Under the pieces are notes generated by a model. It was not told where the DNA came from. It saw only the letters and a list, made by a program, of their open reading frames with translations, and ran no database searches. A stretch of DNA of 64,000 nt from Koleobacter methoxysyntrophicus (lineage in GTDB: Bacteria; Bacillota; Thermosediminibacteria; Koleobacterales; Koleobacteraceae). Each line of letters begins with the position of its first letter. The stretch's first letter is position 1. Of the stretch, positions 37,508 to 45,762 are shown piece after piece. Both the position numbers and the translations under genes were made by a program. The stretch is taken from positions 1,905,001-1,969,000 of the forward strand of contig NZ_CP059066.1 of the NCBI RefSeq assembly GCF_017301615.1. The letters run 5' to 3'.

Positions 37508-38305
37508 TTGCCCGGAAGGGACAAAGAGATTATAAGGCTTGAAAAGGTAGGCAAGACTTTTGCTGCAAATTCCATTTATATCAAAGCCCTGGAAAACGTA
37601 AATTTATCTATATATCAGGGGGAATTTCTGTGCATCGTAGGCCCTAGCGGTTGCGGGAAGACTACCTTGCTCAGGATTCTTGCCGGTCTTGAAGAACACA
37701 GTGAGGGAAAAGTTATAATAAAGAGGAACGTTCCGGAAAAACCCTTAAATTCTATGGTATTTCAGGGAGATTCGCTTTTTCCATGGATGAATATAATAGA
37801 AAATGTTTCATACGGGTTGAGAATGCAGGGAAAAGGGAAAAAGGAGAGGTACAGGATAGCGGAAAAGTACCTTACTAAAATAGGTTTAAAGGGGTATGAG
37901 AAGGCCTATCCGTATCAACTTTCAGGGGGCATGAAACAGAGGGTCAGCGTGGCAAGGGCTTTTGCCAGTGACCCTGAAATCCTCTTGATGGATGAGCCTT
38001 TTGGAGCCCTTGATGAGCAGAACAAGATCCTCCTCCAACAGGAACTGCTCAAAATTTGGGGAGAGACAAGAAAGACAACGATATTTATTACCCACAGCAT
38101 AGATGAGGCGTTGATTCTTGGGGACAGGGTCATTGTGATGACTTCGGTCCCCGGCAGGGTAAAAGTTACCGTTGATGTAAGACTCCCAAGGCCCAGGGAT
38201 TTTTCCGAGATTCGCTCCAATTCAACGTTTATCAGGCTCTACCAGAGCGTCTGGAAAGAGCTCAGAGAAGAGGTATTAAAAACCCGCACTTCTAAACCTC
38301 TCTAA
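37508..38305 (+). CDS. ABC transporter ATP-binding protein, SsuB-like
   Basis: A 265-residue ATPase energising the transporter. Walker A is GPSGCGKTT (about 46-54), the Q loop MVFQGDSLFPWMN, the signature LSGGMKQRVSVARAFASDP, Walker B ILLMDEPFGALD, and the H switch ITHSIDEA. TTG 37508 is preferred: GGAGG (37495-37499) lies eight bases before it, while the upstream GTG 37493 overlaps the ribosome binding site. The 3' end overlaps the convergent queT gene by about 30 bases. Confidence 0.9.
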   Translation: MPGRDKEIIRLEKVGKTFAANSIYIKALENVNLSIYQGEFLCIVGPSGCGKTTLLRILAGLEEHSEGKVIIKRNVPEKPLNSMVFQGDSLFPWMNIIENVSYGLRMQGKGKKERYRIAEKYLTKIGLKGYEKAYPYQLSGGMKQRVSVARAFASDPEILLMDEPFGALDEQNKILLQQELLKIWGETRKTTIFITHSIDEALILGDRVIVMTSVPGRVKVTVDVRLPRPRDFSEIRSNSTFIRLYQSVWKELREEVLKTRTSKPL

Positions 38306-38743
38306 AATCAGCAGCAGCGGATAACCCAGGGCATAACATGCAATAAATTCACCAACAGCTACATACATGATCGTCGAAAAAAGGGGGACATTCAATAAAA
38401 AATGCAGCATCCAGCCGATAACCAGACCGTTGATTATTACCGGAGGTAGAGGAGCTAATATCCTTTTGGGCATTTTATATGTAAGATATGCGGCAACAAG
38501 GGTTGCCAGACTGCCGAAAACCACGTCGTGAATACCATATCCTCCAAAGATGTTTGATATGATACAGCCTACAAAAAGGCCCGGTATTGCTACAGGTGTG
38601 ATATAGGGCAAAACCGTCAATGCTTCAGATATTCTTACCTGCATAGGGCCATAACTTATCGGAGCAAAAATGATGGTAATGACGGCATAAGCAGCTGCAA
38701 TCAAGGCTGCTGCGATCAGATGTTTAAGATCGAAATTTTTCAT
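38276..38743 (-). CDS. queT: Queuosine precursor ECF transporter S component QueT
   Basis: A 155-residue membrane protein with about five hydrophobic segments. The N-terminus MKNFDLKHLIAAALIAAAYAV, the FAPISYGPMQVRISEALTVLP segment and GIHDVVFGSLATLVAAYLTY are characteristic of QueT, the substrate-binding S component that takes up preQ1/preQ0 with an energy-coupling module encoded elsewhere. A TnpB-bearing insertion element ends about 24 bases upstream of its ATG, so its original leader has been displaced; no preQ1 riboswitch could be recognised in what remains. Confidence 0.88.
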   Translation of the reverse strand: MKNFDLKHLIAAALIAAAYAVITIIFAPISYGPMQVRISEALTVLPYITPVAIPGLFVGCIISNIFGGYGIHDVVFGSLATLVAAYLTYKMPKRILAPLPPVIINGLVIGWMLHFLLNVPLFSTIMYVAVGEFIACYALGYPLLLILERFRSAGF

Positions 38744-38776
38744 ATTACACGAACCTCACCTTCTGTTTGAACCCTC

Positions 38777-38797
38777 CCCCACCTAAAGAGGTAGGGG
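38777..38797 (-). ncRNA. Right-end hairpin, candidate 3' part of the TnpB guide (omega/re) RNA
   Basis: CCCCTACCT-CTTT-AGGTGGGG in the minus-strand sense, just after the tnpB stop. In TnpB systems the guide RNA scaffold overlaps the 3' end of tnpB and this end hairpin, and the guide is the flanking DNA beyond the element, which here would lie in the queT leader. This is inferred from the family; the RNA itself is not demonstrated. Confidence 0.5.
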
Positions 38798-38809
38798 ATT
38801 CTGTTTGAC

Positions 38810-40009
38810 CTAGAGAACGCTATACACGCGAACTCTAGTCGGGATGCCCAGATTCCCTCTACTCCTACCTAATGTTAGGCTCGGAGATACCCTTTTTAGT
38901 ATGTTCACAGCACCGTTTACATCTGCGTTTATTACATTACCGCAGCTGCAAACATATAGCCCTCTGTATTTACGGTTTGACTTATCTACTTTGCCGCAGA
39001 CACAGCAGGTTTGTGAAGTATAGCTTTCATCTACACGCATTACATCTATACCTACTTCTTTAGCCTTATACTCTATCATACTGCATAGTTTGCCAAAAGG
39101 TATCTTATGCAGCTTTTCGTTGTTTTGTTTGCCTATATCTATATTTGTTATGCCTTTGCTTAATTCTCCTATTGTTATGGTTTTTATTCTTTCTTTTTGT
39201 GCTTGTCTTATTATGAAGGTTGACATTTTGTGGATGTAGTCTTTAACATAGTTTCTTTCTTTAACTATCAAGTAGTGTAACTTTTTAGAAGTATTTTGAC
39301 CGCTTCTTTTTACAGCGCTTTGAAGCTTCGCTTTATGTTTAGAAAATAGTTTAAGCCTTGATATGAGTTCCCTGCCATCATATATAGCTGCTGTTTTGTT
39401 GGTTGTAACTACTGTCGCAAGGTTTCTTATTCCTAAGTCTACTGCCATTATGTTTTCTCGGTTAGTATTATCTAGTTCTATAGTTTTTCTATATACTATG
39501 TGCATGACATATACGGTATGTCCATATATCCTGTGGGGTTTTATTTCAACTTCTTGCACTCTACTGAGCGATAAGTTTTTCGGTAAACTTATCCATAGGT
39601 AATCGGACTCAATAGAGTGCGTATCTTTTAAGTATTGTTTTGTTTGCTTGGAAAGGGATAGCCTAATTTTATCATTACTGATTTGTATACCTTGTTTTTT
39701 CCATCTTACAGGATAGTGTCCGTCTTTTGGTTGAAATCTTGGTGCTTTTGTATGCTTTTTATAGCAGTTTTCCCATGCTATTTGTAGTTTTTCAAGTAAG
39801 GCTTGTGCAGATTGAGAATGTAGATTTTTATACCAAAAGTCTTTCTTGAGTTTAGATTTTAACTCTTTTAGCTTAAGTGTTTTGTTTTTTATTTTGTAGT
39901 TTGCGATATTCCAAAGCTTGGAGGCAGAATAGGTTAGGTGGCCTATTATTATCTGTTGCTCTTTTGTGGGATTTAGTTGTATTGCTGTTACCCTGGTTAC
40001 TTCCACCAT
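38810..40009 (-). CDS. tnpB: RNA-guided endonuclease TnpB
   Basis: A 399-residue TnpB of the OrfB family. RuvC-like motifs are all present: MAVDLGIRNLATVV (first aspartate), TIGELSKGITN (glutamate) and NADVNGAVNIL (last aspartate). The zinc ribbon is CCVCGKVDKS...YVCSCGN. It therefore looks catalytically intact. The start at 40009 follows GGAGGTG directly; a longer frame upstream has no ribosome binding site. No tnpA lies beside it. TnpB nucleases cut DNA at the guide-RNA match next to a transposon-specific motif and help retain the element. Confidence 0.92.
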   Translation of the reverse strand: MVEVTRVTAIQLNPTKEQQIIIGHLTYSASKLWNIANYKIKNKTLKLKELKSKLKKDFWYKNLHSQSAQALLEKLQIAWENCYKKHTKAPRFQPKDGHYPVRWKKQGIQISNDKIRLSLSKQTKQYLKDTHSIESDYLWISLPKNLSLSRVQEVEIKPHRIYGHTVYVMHIVYRKTIELDNTNRENIMAVDLGIRNLATVVTTNKTAAIYDGRELISRLKLFSKHKAKLQSAVKRSGQNTSKKLHYLIVKERNYVKDYIHKMSTFIIRQAQKERIKTITIGELSKGITNIDIGKQNNEKLHKIPFGKLCSMIEYKAKEVGIDVMRVDESYTSQTCCVCGKVDKSNRKYRGLYVCSCGNVINADVNGAVNILKRVSPSLTLGRSRGNLGIPTRVRVYSVL

Positions 40010-40139
40010 TACACCTCCTTCCATTTGGTTTATACTTCTATTATATGCTATTTTTTTGCAAAATGGTATATGCAATTCATCTCCCACCTATAGAGATGGT
40101 AGTCTTCTTGCATTAATTTGCGATAAATTTTTTATTGAA

Positions 40140-41213
40140 TTACTGCTTCCACCGGGGAATAATATCCATCTTCTGCAGTGTTTTTATTATTATTACGGTT
40201 ATTGGACCGAGTATTAAACCTGCTATTCCGAGAGCTTGAAGACCGATATACATTGCCATAAGGGTTACAAGCGGATACAGCCCGATCTGCTCGCTGAGGA
40301 CCTTAGGTTCAAGGGATGCCCTTGTTGCTATTACAATGCCGTAAAGAATTGTAAGATAGGCTGCCAGCCGAAAATTAGCCAACAAAAGGCTGATGACGAT
40401 CCACGGGACAAAAACGGTTCCCGTTCCCAGAATAGGTAGAGCATCAACTATACCTATTATTAAAGCGATCAGAACGGCGTAATCGATGCCGATTATCTTT
40501 AATCCTATTGCAGAAATTATAAAAGAGAATATCATTAATATTAGTTGAGCTTTGATATATCCGATAAGTGCAAAAATAAGGTCACCTTTTAAAATTTTTG
40601 CTTTTTCCATTAAGGCAGGCGGGATCTGTTTGTAAATAAAACTAATTATCTTATCCTTATCCCTGCTCATGAAAAATGATGAAATAAATATAACGATCAG
40701 GAAAATGATAAGGCCAGGGATCCTTGAGATTATTCCTAAAAGCATTTTTACAAATGCCCCTAACAAATTGGAAATGCTGTTCAACAGCGTGTTTATTACA
40801 TTCTTAATAAACTCTTCCGTTTCAGGAGACAGGCTTCGATAGGTTTTTTCTATTACGGCCAGGGCGTCTTCGACCTGCCTGTAGATTATCTTTGAATAAT
40901 CGGGAATCCGATAATATAGTTTAGTTAATTCTACAAAAATGCTTGAACCTAACAACATGATGATAATTCCCATAACGGTTCCAAATAAACTGAGAGATAT
41001 TATTACAGCCAATCCCCTCGGCAGTCTTGCTTTTTTTTCAAAAACATAAACGATAGGGTCAATTATTCTTGCTATTAAAGCAGCGATTATAAATGGAAGT
41101 GTATATACTAATAAAGTGCTCAAAAAAAAGTACATAATTGTGAACCCCAAAAGAACAAGGCCCAATTTGATTAATAATGGGGTATTCAGCTTTAAATTAT
41201 TATAAATGTCCAT
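40140..41213 (-). CDS. ytvI: AI-2E family permease, sporulation protein YtvI-like
   Basis: A 357-residue membrane protein with about seven hydrophobic segments and the typical C-terminal run GIVDALPILGTGTVFVPWIV and YPLVTLMAMYIGLQALGIAGLILGP. This order matches the AI-2E/PerM family; length and sequence are closest to the spore-former YtvI branch. The function of YtvI is not established; related proteins export small molecules or act as sodium antiporters. The start at 41213 has GGAGGG close before it. Confidence 0.8.
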   Translation of the reverse strand: MDIYNNLKLNTPLLIKLGLVLLGFTIMYFFLSTLLVYTLPFIIAALIARIIDPIVYVFEKKARLPRGLAVIISLSLFGTVMGIIIMLLGSSIFVELTKLYYRIPDYSKIIYRQVEDALAVIEKTYRSLSPETEEFIKNVINTLLNSISNLLGAFVKMLLGIISRIPGLIIFLIVIFISSFFMSRDKDKIISFIYKQIPPALMEKAKILKGDLIFALIGYIKAQLILMIFSFIISAIGLKIIGIDYAVLIALIIGIVDALPILGTGTVFVPWIVISLLLANFRLAAYLTILYGIVIATRASLEPKVLSEQIGLYPLVTLMAMYIGLQALGIAGLILGPITVIIIKTLQKMDIIPRWKQ

Positions 41214-41414
41214 TTGAACCCTCCTAAAAAACTGCTTTTACTGCCTTCAAAAATATTATACGATTATATGAAGTAAATTAAAAGTAGCTTTTATCAAAAT
41301 TATTAAAGATGCACTGTTTCTAAATATTCTTTATTGCTTTGGAGTTAGTAACTCATAAATTATCACAAGAGGTTGTTTTCAGGGTAGATAATCACAAACA
41401 TTCAGTTGAAGGTA

Positions 41415-41443
41415 TTGACAGAAAGGCTAGAAATATTTATAAT
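41415..41443 (+). promoter_or_regulatory. Promoter of trxA
   Basis: Perfect TTGACA (41415-41420), a 17-base spacer and TATAAT (41438-41443). The start of transcription is expected near 41450. Confidence 0.85.
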
Positions 41444-41451
41444 ATAATCAA

Positions 41452-41475
41452 ATACCCCATAAGGGTATAGGGTAT
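41452..41475 (+). promoter_or_regulatory. CsoR/CstR-type operator overlapping the trxA start of transcription
   Basis: ATACCCCATAAGGGTAT (41452-41468) is a perfect 6-5-6 inverted repeat and is followed by a third half site AGGGTAT. The TACCC...GGGTA pattern is the known recognition form of the CsoR/CstR/FrmR repressor family (copper, persulfide or formaldehyde sensing). Its position at +2 to +25 suits repression. The regulator gene is not in the window. Confidence 0.6.
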
Positions 41476-41499
41476 AAAACCGGAAAGGAGAGGTATAAA

Positions 41500-41823
41500 A
41501 TGGTAGTGAAATTGACAGACAGCAATTTCCAGCAGGAAGTTATTGATGAAAAGGGTGTTGTTTTAGTCGACTTCTGGGCAGCATGGTGTGGACCGTGCCG
41601 GATGATAAGCCCTATAATAGAACAGCTGGCCGAGGAATATCAGGGGCAGGTAAAGGTGGCTAAGCTAAATGTAGATGAAAACCAGCATACTGCTTCAAGG
41701 TACGGCATTATGAGCATTCCGACGTTGATGATATTTAAAGACGGCCAGGTCGTAGACAAAATTGTAGGGGTTCAGCCAAAACAAGTTATTAGCGATCAAT
41801 TAGAACAATGGTTAGCTCAATAA
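41500..41823 (+). CDS. trxA: Thioredoxin
   Basis: A 107-residue thiol-disulfide reductant with the WCGPC active site (Cys30, Cys33), the buried Asp24 in VDFWAAW, and the cis-proline in SIPTL. A standard ribosome binding site GGAAAGGAGAGG lies before ATG 41500. It is transcribed alone from a strong promoter with an overlapping palindrome. No thioredoxin reductase gene is adjacent. Confidence 0.97.
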   Translation: MVVKLTDSNFQQEVIDEKGVVLVDFWAAWCGPCRMISPIIEQLAEEYQGQVKVAKLNVDENQHTASRYGIMSIPTLMIFKDGQVVDKIVGVQPKQVISDQLEQWLAQ

Positions 41824-41835
41824 ATAAATCTTCTT

Positions 41836-42387
41836 TTAATATTTTTCATTAACATAGCTGTCCACTATGGATTTTTTAATGATATCAGTAAATACTCCTT
41901 CCTCTTTTAAAATACGCAGCAGCCATAAACTTTTAGAATGAAGAACTATATTGTTGTAATCCTTTAAGACAATTTCGTATAATTTATTTTTGAGATAAGA
42001 AGATTGAACCTTAATATAATATGCATCTACATTTTTAAAGTCTATGAGCTTTAAGAGTTTAAAGGTCGTTTTATCCTTCAGATGGTAATAGTAATTGGCT
42101 CTGTCAATATATTCTTTGTATAATTTGGGGTGATTCCCCCTTTTTTTTATGTCCACAGCTAACATATATGCGTATTTTGCAAGGACATTATAGTACTGGT
42201 AGGTATATATACCCTTTTCAAAACTATCGATTCGTTGAAAAGGCTGTAGGTTCATTTTTTTGATATAGTCAAAATTAAATTCTATATATTCCCTCTTACT
42301 GATGTCCCCGTTTTTATATTGAATTATCAGAGATTCCCTTTGTTTAAAAAATCTATCAAAGATATTATTTCTGGAACCGGTTATCAT
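41836..42387 (-). CDS. Conserved hypothetical protein, possibly DUF6648
   Basis: A soluble protein of about 183 residues, rich in lysine, tyrosine and isoleucine, starting MITGSRNNIFDRFFKQRESL and followed by QYKNGDISKREYIEFNFDYI. It is probably all helical. The N-terminal GSRNNIFDRFF-QRE-LI-QYKNGDISK pattern reminds me of a Clostridia family named DUF6648, but I cannot verify it. The ATG at 42387 is preferred to GTG 42396 because AAAAGGGTG stands at a better distance. It converges with trxA. Function unknown. Confidence 0.6.
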   Translation of the reverse strand: MITGSRNNIFDRFFKQRESLIIQYKNGDISKREYIEFNFDYIKKMNLQPFQRIDSFEKGIYTYQYYNVLAKYAYMLAVDIKKRGNHPKLYKEYIDRANYYYHLKDKTTFKLLKLIDFKNVDAYYIKVQSSYLKNKLYEIVLKDYNNIVLHSKSLWLLRILKEEGVFTDIIKKSIVDSYVNEKY

Positions 42388-42701
42388 AGAAGACACCCTT
42401 TTCTGATTCTAAAACCATGCAAACTTAATGTCCTGGCTTTTCTTTATGCCGACCGTTTCTGGCTTGCAAGCCTGTGATGGCGGAGAGTAGGATTGGGTCA
42501 GATCTAATCTATTCTATCTTCATTATACAATAAAATTTGTATACCTGCTAACTAAAATATAGTTGATGAATAGAACAGGTTGTGGGCTGTTTAAGTTTGC
42601 AGAACAGGAGAATTGAGAAAGATTTAAAATCTCTTGAAGGAAAAAGTAATTCTATTAAGGAATATATAAAAAAAGCCTCAATGAGCGTGGTGATGTAAAT
42701 A
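42388..42701 (+). other. Intergenic region with a repeat fragment
   Basis: Mostly AT-rich. It contains GGCTTGCAAGCCTGTGATGG followed by CGGAGAG (42461-42487), which recurs almost exactly at 44073-44099 and in shorter form in the MITE-like family. No gene is visible. Confidence 0.5.
42461..42487 (+). repeat. Fragment of the dispersed MITE-like repeat (copy 1)
   Basis: Agrees with 44073-44099 at 25 of 27 positions and shares GATGGCGGAGAG with the full copy at 46305-46495. Confidence 0.55.
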
Positions 42702-43991
42702 ATGAAGAATAATCTCAAGAAAAGGATTTATAAAATTATCGATGATTTAGCAGGAAATATAATTGCTTTTGGCGAAAAAATAAAAAATATTCCCGAAACG
42801 GGCTTCTGTGAATATAAGACATCGAAGGAAATTAGGGATCTTTTTAGATATTATCAAATCCCGTATTATCACGGGAAAGCGATAACAGCTATAAAGGGAA
42901 GGATTTTATGTAAGGCACCTGAGCCGCGAATAGGGATAATAGGAGAGATGGATGCTTTACCTGCACCTCAGGGCTGTAAACACTCATGCGGTCATTATGT
43001 TGAGATAGCAATACTTCTCGGCACTGCTATAGCATTTAAGACTTCCGGGATTTATAAGGAACTATGTGGAACTATGGATTTCTTTGCAGTACCTGCCGAG
43101 GAATTCGTAAATATCGAAGAAAGGATGAAACTGAGAGATGCTAATAAAATAAAGTTTATTTCGGGTAAAGCTGAATTGATACGCTTGGGTGAATTTGATA
43201 ACATAGATATGGCAATTCTTGTACATCCGGGTGATGGCGAACTCGGCAATAGAATCCTCTTAGGAGGCAGGACTCTGGGGTTTATCCTAAAGAAAGTAAA
43301 ATTCTTTATCAAGTGTGATAGGGAGCCTTTGTCTCTTAAAGAAAACCCTTTAAATATAGCCCTATCACTCGTGGGAGATATAAATTCCCGGGTGAGGAAT
43401 CAGAAGGATAAGGATGGGGTATGGGTAGTTCCCTCAATAAAAGAGATACATAGTTTCAGGACAGCCTTTCCGCAGGAGTCTGAAGTGGAGATTCTGATTA
43501 AAGGAGAGGATATTCCTGCACTTCTAAGGTTAAGCAAAAAACTGGACAGTATTATCAAAGAGAAAAAATTGAAATCGGGAATGGGAGTGATAATCCAGGA
43601 TTATCCCGGCCATTTCCCGCTCTATCAGGATAGGATTCTTACGAGGTTGTTTTATGAAAATGCAGCAGACCTTATAGGAAAGTCTAATATATTAATGAAA
43701 GAAATATTACCGGATACAACTGACCTTGGAGACCTTTCAAGTTTTATGCCGGTAATCCACCCCTTAACTGGGGGGATGGAAGGAATAAGGCATAACGAAG
43801 ACTATCAGGTAAAAGACCCTTATTTTGCTTATATCATACCTATAAAGATATTAGCGGGTACTCTGATTGACCTTTTAACAGAAAAAAGTATTTTTGCAAG
43901 GGTAATAAAAAATAAATATAAACCTGTATTCTCAAAAGAAAGGTATATTGAACTGCAAAATTCTATTTTCAAGAGGCAGATATACCTTTAA
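42702..43991 (+). CDS. M20-family amidohydrolase/peptidase
   Basis: A 429-residue zinc hydrolase of the M20 (AbgB/carboxypeptidase G2-like) family. Visible are PETGFCEYKTSKEIRDLF at the start, GIIGEMDALPAPQGCKHSCGH (metal ligands Asp and His), FFAVPAEEFV (general base Glu), a metal histidine in AILVHPGDG, and GMEGIRHNEDY near the end. The usual HACGHD-H is altered to HSCGHYVEIA, so the second aspartate is absent and the specificity may be unusual. Substrate unknown. No signal peptide. It stands alone between repeat fragments. Confidence 0.8.
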   Translation: MKNNLKKRIYKIIDDLAGNIIAFGEKIKNIPETGFCEYKTSKEIRDLFRYYQIPYYHGKAITAIKGRILCKAPEPRIGIIGEMDALPAPQGCKHSCGHYVEIAILLGTAIAFKTSGIYKELCGTMDFFAVPAEEFVNIEERMKLRDANKIKFISGKAELIRLGEFDNIDMAILVHPGDGELGNRILLGGRTLGFILKKVKFFIKCDREPLSLKENPLNIALSLVGDINSRVRNQKDKDGVWVVPSIKEIHSFRTAFPQESEVEILIKGEDIPALLRLSKKLDSIIKEKKLKSGMGVIIQDYPGHFPLYQDRILTRLFYENAADLIGKSNILMKEILPDTTDLGDLSSFMPVIHPLTGGMEGIRHNEDYQVKDPYFAYIIPIKILAGTLIDLLTEKSIFARVIKNKYKPVFSKERYIELQNSIFKRQIYL

Positions 43992-44012
43992 ATATATCTA
44001 ATAAATCGACAT

Positions 44013-44133
44013 CACTCAGGAAATGGCAAACCCAGTATTGAATTAATGGCAAATCCCGGAATGCTTGTTTAGGGCTCGCAAGCCTGCGATGGCGGAGAGG
44101 GAATTAAGAGTGAGCGGAGCATGGATGCGGAGC
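44013..44133 (+). repeat. Copy 2 of the dispersed MITE-like repeat, diverged
   Basis: Starts CACTCAGGAAATGGCAAACC, contains TTGAATTAATGGCAAATCCC, GATGGCGGAGAG and GAGTGAGCGGAGCATGGATG, in the same order as the reverse complement of 46305-46495. The outer terminal repeat is missing on the left. Confidence 0.75.
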
Positions 44134-44186
44134 ACCTAAAGACTTCAGGGATAACTTCAAAATATATTATGTGAGGGGGATTACCA

Positions 44187-44951
44187 ATGCCAGAAAACAA
44201 TAAAAGAGGCATCCCATGGTATCTTTTTCTGTTACTTCCTGTAATTGCTATAGTATTGGGTTTTTCAATTACGAACTATATCCTGATACCTTATTTTTTC
44301 CCCGGCAAAGGAACGGTTGATAATGAGGTCCCTGCTATGTCAAGACCTTCTGATGAATATTTTCTTCCGGAAATAGAAATCTATAAAATTCAAGTAGGGG
44401 CTTTTTCCAAGAAAGAGAATAGTGAACGGCTGGGCAGCAGGTTAAGAGAAGATAGTATGCCGGCATATATAACACAAACGAGTCCTTACAGAGTAATTAC
44501 AGGAATTTACTTCGATAAAAAACAGGCTGAAGACATAAAAGACCTTTTGATTATAAAGGGATATGAGGTTTATGTTGCCAGGGAAACTTTATGGGGTTTT
44601 TCAACCCAGGACAAGGCAGAGATGGAAACAGCAGAGATGTTTGCAAAGTTTTTAGTTCAAAGCGGTTCCTGGTGGTATAGTTTTTATAATGGTAATGTAT
44701 CCCATAGTGAATGGCTGGAGAACGGTAAGAATATTGTTAAGATGGGAAAGGAAATCCAAAGGTCAATAGATGCGCTTTCAGAATCTAAAAGAACCAAGGT
44801 CTATAATACTGCAGATATGCTGCTTGAAGCAGCTTTACAGTGTTTTGATAAGGCTCTAGAATATGCAAATTTGGGGAATATAAATAAAGTAATAGAGATA
44901 AATGAGGAATACATAAAAAATATTAATAATTTTTTGCTAAAATGGGAATGA
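44187..44951 (+). CDS. Membrane-anchored SPOR-domain protein
   Basis: A 254-residue protein with one N-terminal membrane segment (WYLFLLLPVIAIVLGFSITN, residues about 11-30). A SPOR domain follows at about 68-130 (YKIQVGAFSKKENSERLGSR...YRVITGIYFDKKQAEDIKDL), which binds glycan strands stripped of stem peptides. The C-terminal ~110 residues are helical and not recognised. It probably sits at the division or sporulation septum. A GTGAGGGGGA ribosome binding site precedes ATG 44187. Confidence 0.78.
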   Translation: MPENNKRGIPWYLFLLLPVIAIVLGFSITNYILIPYFFPGKGTVDNEVPAMSRPSDEYFLPEIEIYKIQVGAFSKKENSERLGSRLREDSMPAYITQTSPYRVITGIYFDKKQAEDIKDLLIIKGYEVYVARETLWGFSTQDKAEMETAEMFAKFLVQSGSWWYSFYNGNVSHSEWLENGKNIVKMGKEIQRSIDALSESKRTKVYNTADMLLEAALQCFDKALEYANLGNINKVIEINEEYIKNINNFLLKWE

Positions 44952-44983
44952 TAAAATTATTTCAGATTTTTGTATACTGTATA

Positions 44984-45020
44984 TTGAAGAAAGATTTTTT
45001 TTATGTTATAATTTTCACAA
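44984..45020 (+). promoter_or_regulatory. rex promoter with overlapping Rex-like site
   Basis: TTGAAG (44984-44989), a 17-base spacer and TATAAT (45007-45012). The -10 box lies inside ATGTTATAATTTTCACAA (45003-45020), which fits the Rex consensus TTGTxA-N6-TCACAA except for the first base. This suggests autoregulation. Confidence 0.65.
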
Positions 45021-45032
45021 GGGAGATGAGGA

Positions 45033-45689
45033 GTGAGATTAGTGAAGAAATATAAAATTCCTGAGGCTACCATAAATAGATTAACAGTATATTCTCGATG
45101 CTTGGAACAAGAAGAAATTAAAGGTATTGAAACCATATCTTCTGCTGAGATTGCAAGGAAGATCGGTGTTACCCCTGCTCAAGTTAGAAAAGACCTTGCC
45201 TATTTTGGAGAATTTGGAACACGGGGTGTGGGATACAACGTAAAAGACCTGAAGAAACATATTATGAAAATCCTCGGGCTAAACAGCAAATGGAATGTTG
45301 CAATAATCGGGGCAGGTAATTTAGGTTCTGCACTATTTCATTACAAAGGATTTCAGGAGCGGGGTTTTTACGTTGCAGCTATATTTGATAATAACCCCGA
45401 AAAGATAGGCAAAAAAATGGGGGATAAGGTTATTCTTGACTTCAGACAGGATATAAATAACATTATCAAGGAATTAAGGATAAGTCTCGCCATAGTAGCC
45501 GTACCTGCGGATAGTGCCCAGGAAGTAGTGGATAAACTGGTGAATGCAGGCATAAAAGGCATAGTAAATTTTGCGCCGAGGTCCCTTAGTGTACCTTCTG
45601 ATGTAATACTGCGGAGGGTGGATTTAGCAGCTCAACTGGAGATACTGACCTTTAATCTTCAAAGCAAGAGCCAAATTTACGGAAAATAA
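45033..45689 (+). CDS. rex: Redox-sensing transcriptional repressor Rex
   Basis: A 218-residue homodimeric repressor that senses the NADH/NAD+ ratio. The N-terminal winged helix (residues 1-80) has SSAEIARKIGVTPAQVRKDL and FGEFGTRGVGYNV, strongly conserved in Rex. The Rossmann domain starts NVAIIGAGNLGSALF. The C-terminal swapped helix LAAQLEILTFNLQS completes the family pattern. GTG 45033 has GGGAG eight bases upstream; a second GTG is three codons later. It lies directly upstream of a Rex operator and the hydrogenase operon, its likely main target. Confidence 0.96.
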   Translation: MRLVKKYKIPEATINRLTVYSRCLEQEEIKGIETISSAEIARKIGVTPAQVRKDLAYFGEFGTRGVGYNVKDLKKHIMKILGLNSKWNVAIIGAGNLGSALFHYKGFQERGFYVAAIFDNNPEKIGKKMGDKVILDFRQDINNIIKELRISLAIVAVPADSAQEVVDKLVNAGIKGIVNFAPRSLSVPSDVILRRVDLAAQLEILTFNLQSKSQIYGK

Positions 45690-45707
45690 AAAAAATTTTA
45701 AATAGTC

Positions 45708-45725
45708 TTGTGAATTATCTCACAA
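45708..45725 (+). promoter_or_regulatory. Rex operator before the hydrogenase operon
   Basis: TTGTGA-ATTATC-TCACAA, a perfect 6-6-6 inverted repeat of 18 bases that matches the Rex consensus. It lies 38 bases before the first operon gene, right after rex. Confidence 0.85.
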
Positions 45726-45762
45726 ATAAGAATTTGTGCTAAATAAGACAGGGGGCTTTCCC

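Larger units (their letters stand above)
38766..40110 (-). mobile_element. IS200/IS605-type element with tnpB only (IS1341-like)
   Basis: A single tnpB gene with a subterminal hairpin at each end and no TnpA transposase gene. The right-end hairpin CCCCCACCT-AAAG-AGGTAGGGG (plus strand 38776-38797) and the left-end hairpin CATCTC...GAGATG (40078-40098) are of the type found in this superfamily. Such elements depend on TnpA in trans. Exact ends cannot be set without comparing an empty site. Confidence 0.7.

Noticed and set aside
38744-38766. preQ1 riboswitch before queT
   Set aside because: The remaining 23 bases between the element and the ATG are too short and show no CUA-x-ACCC-like core.
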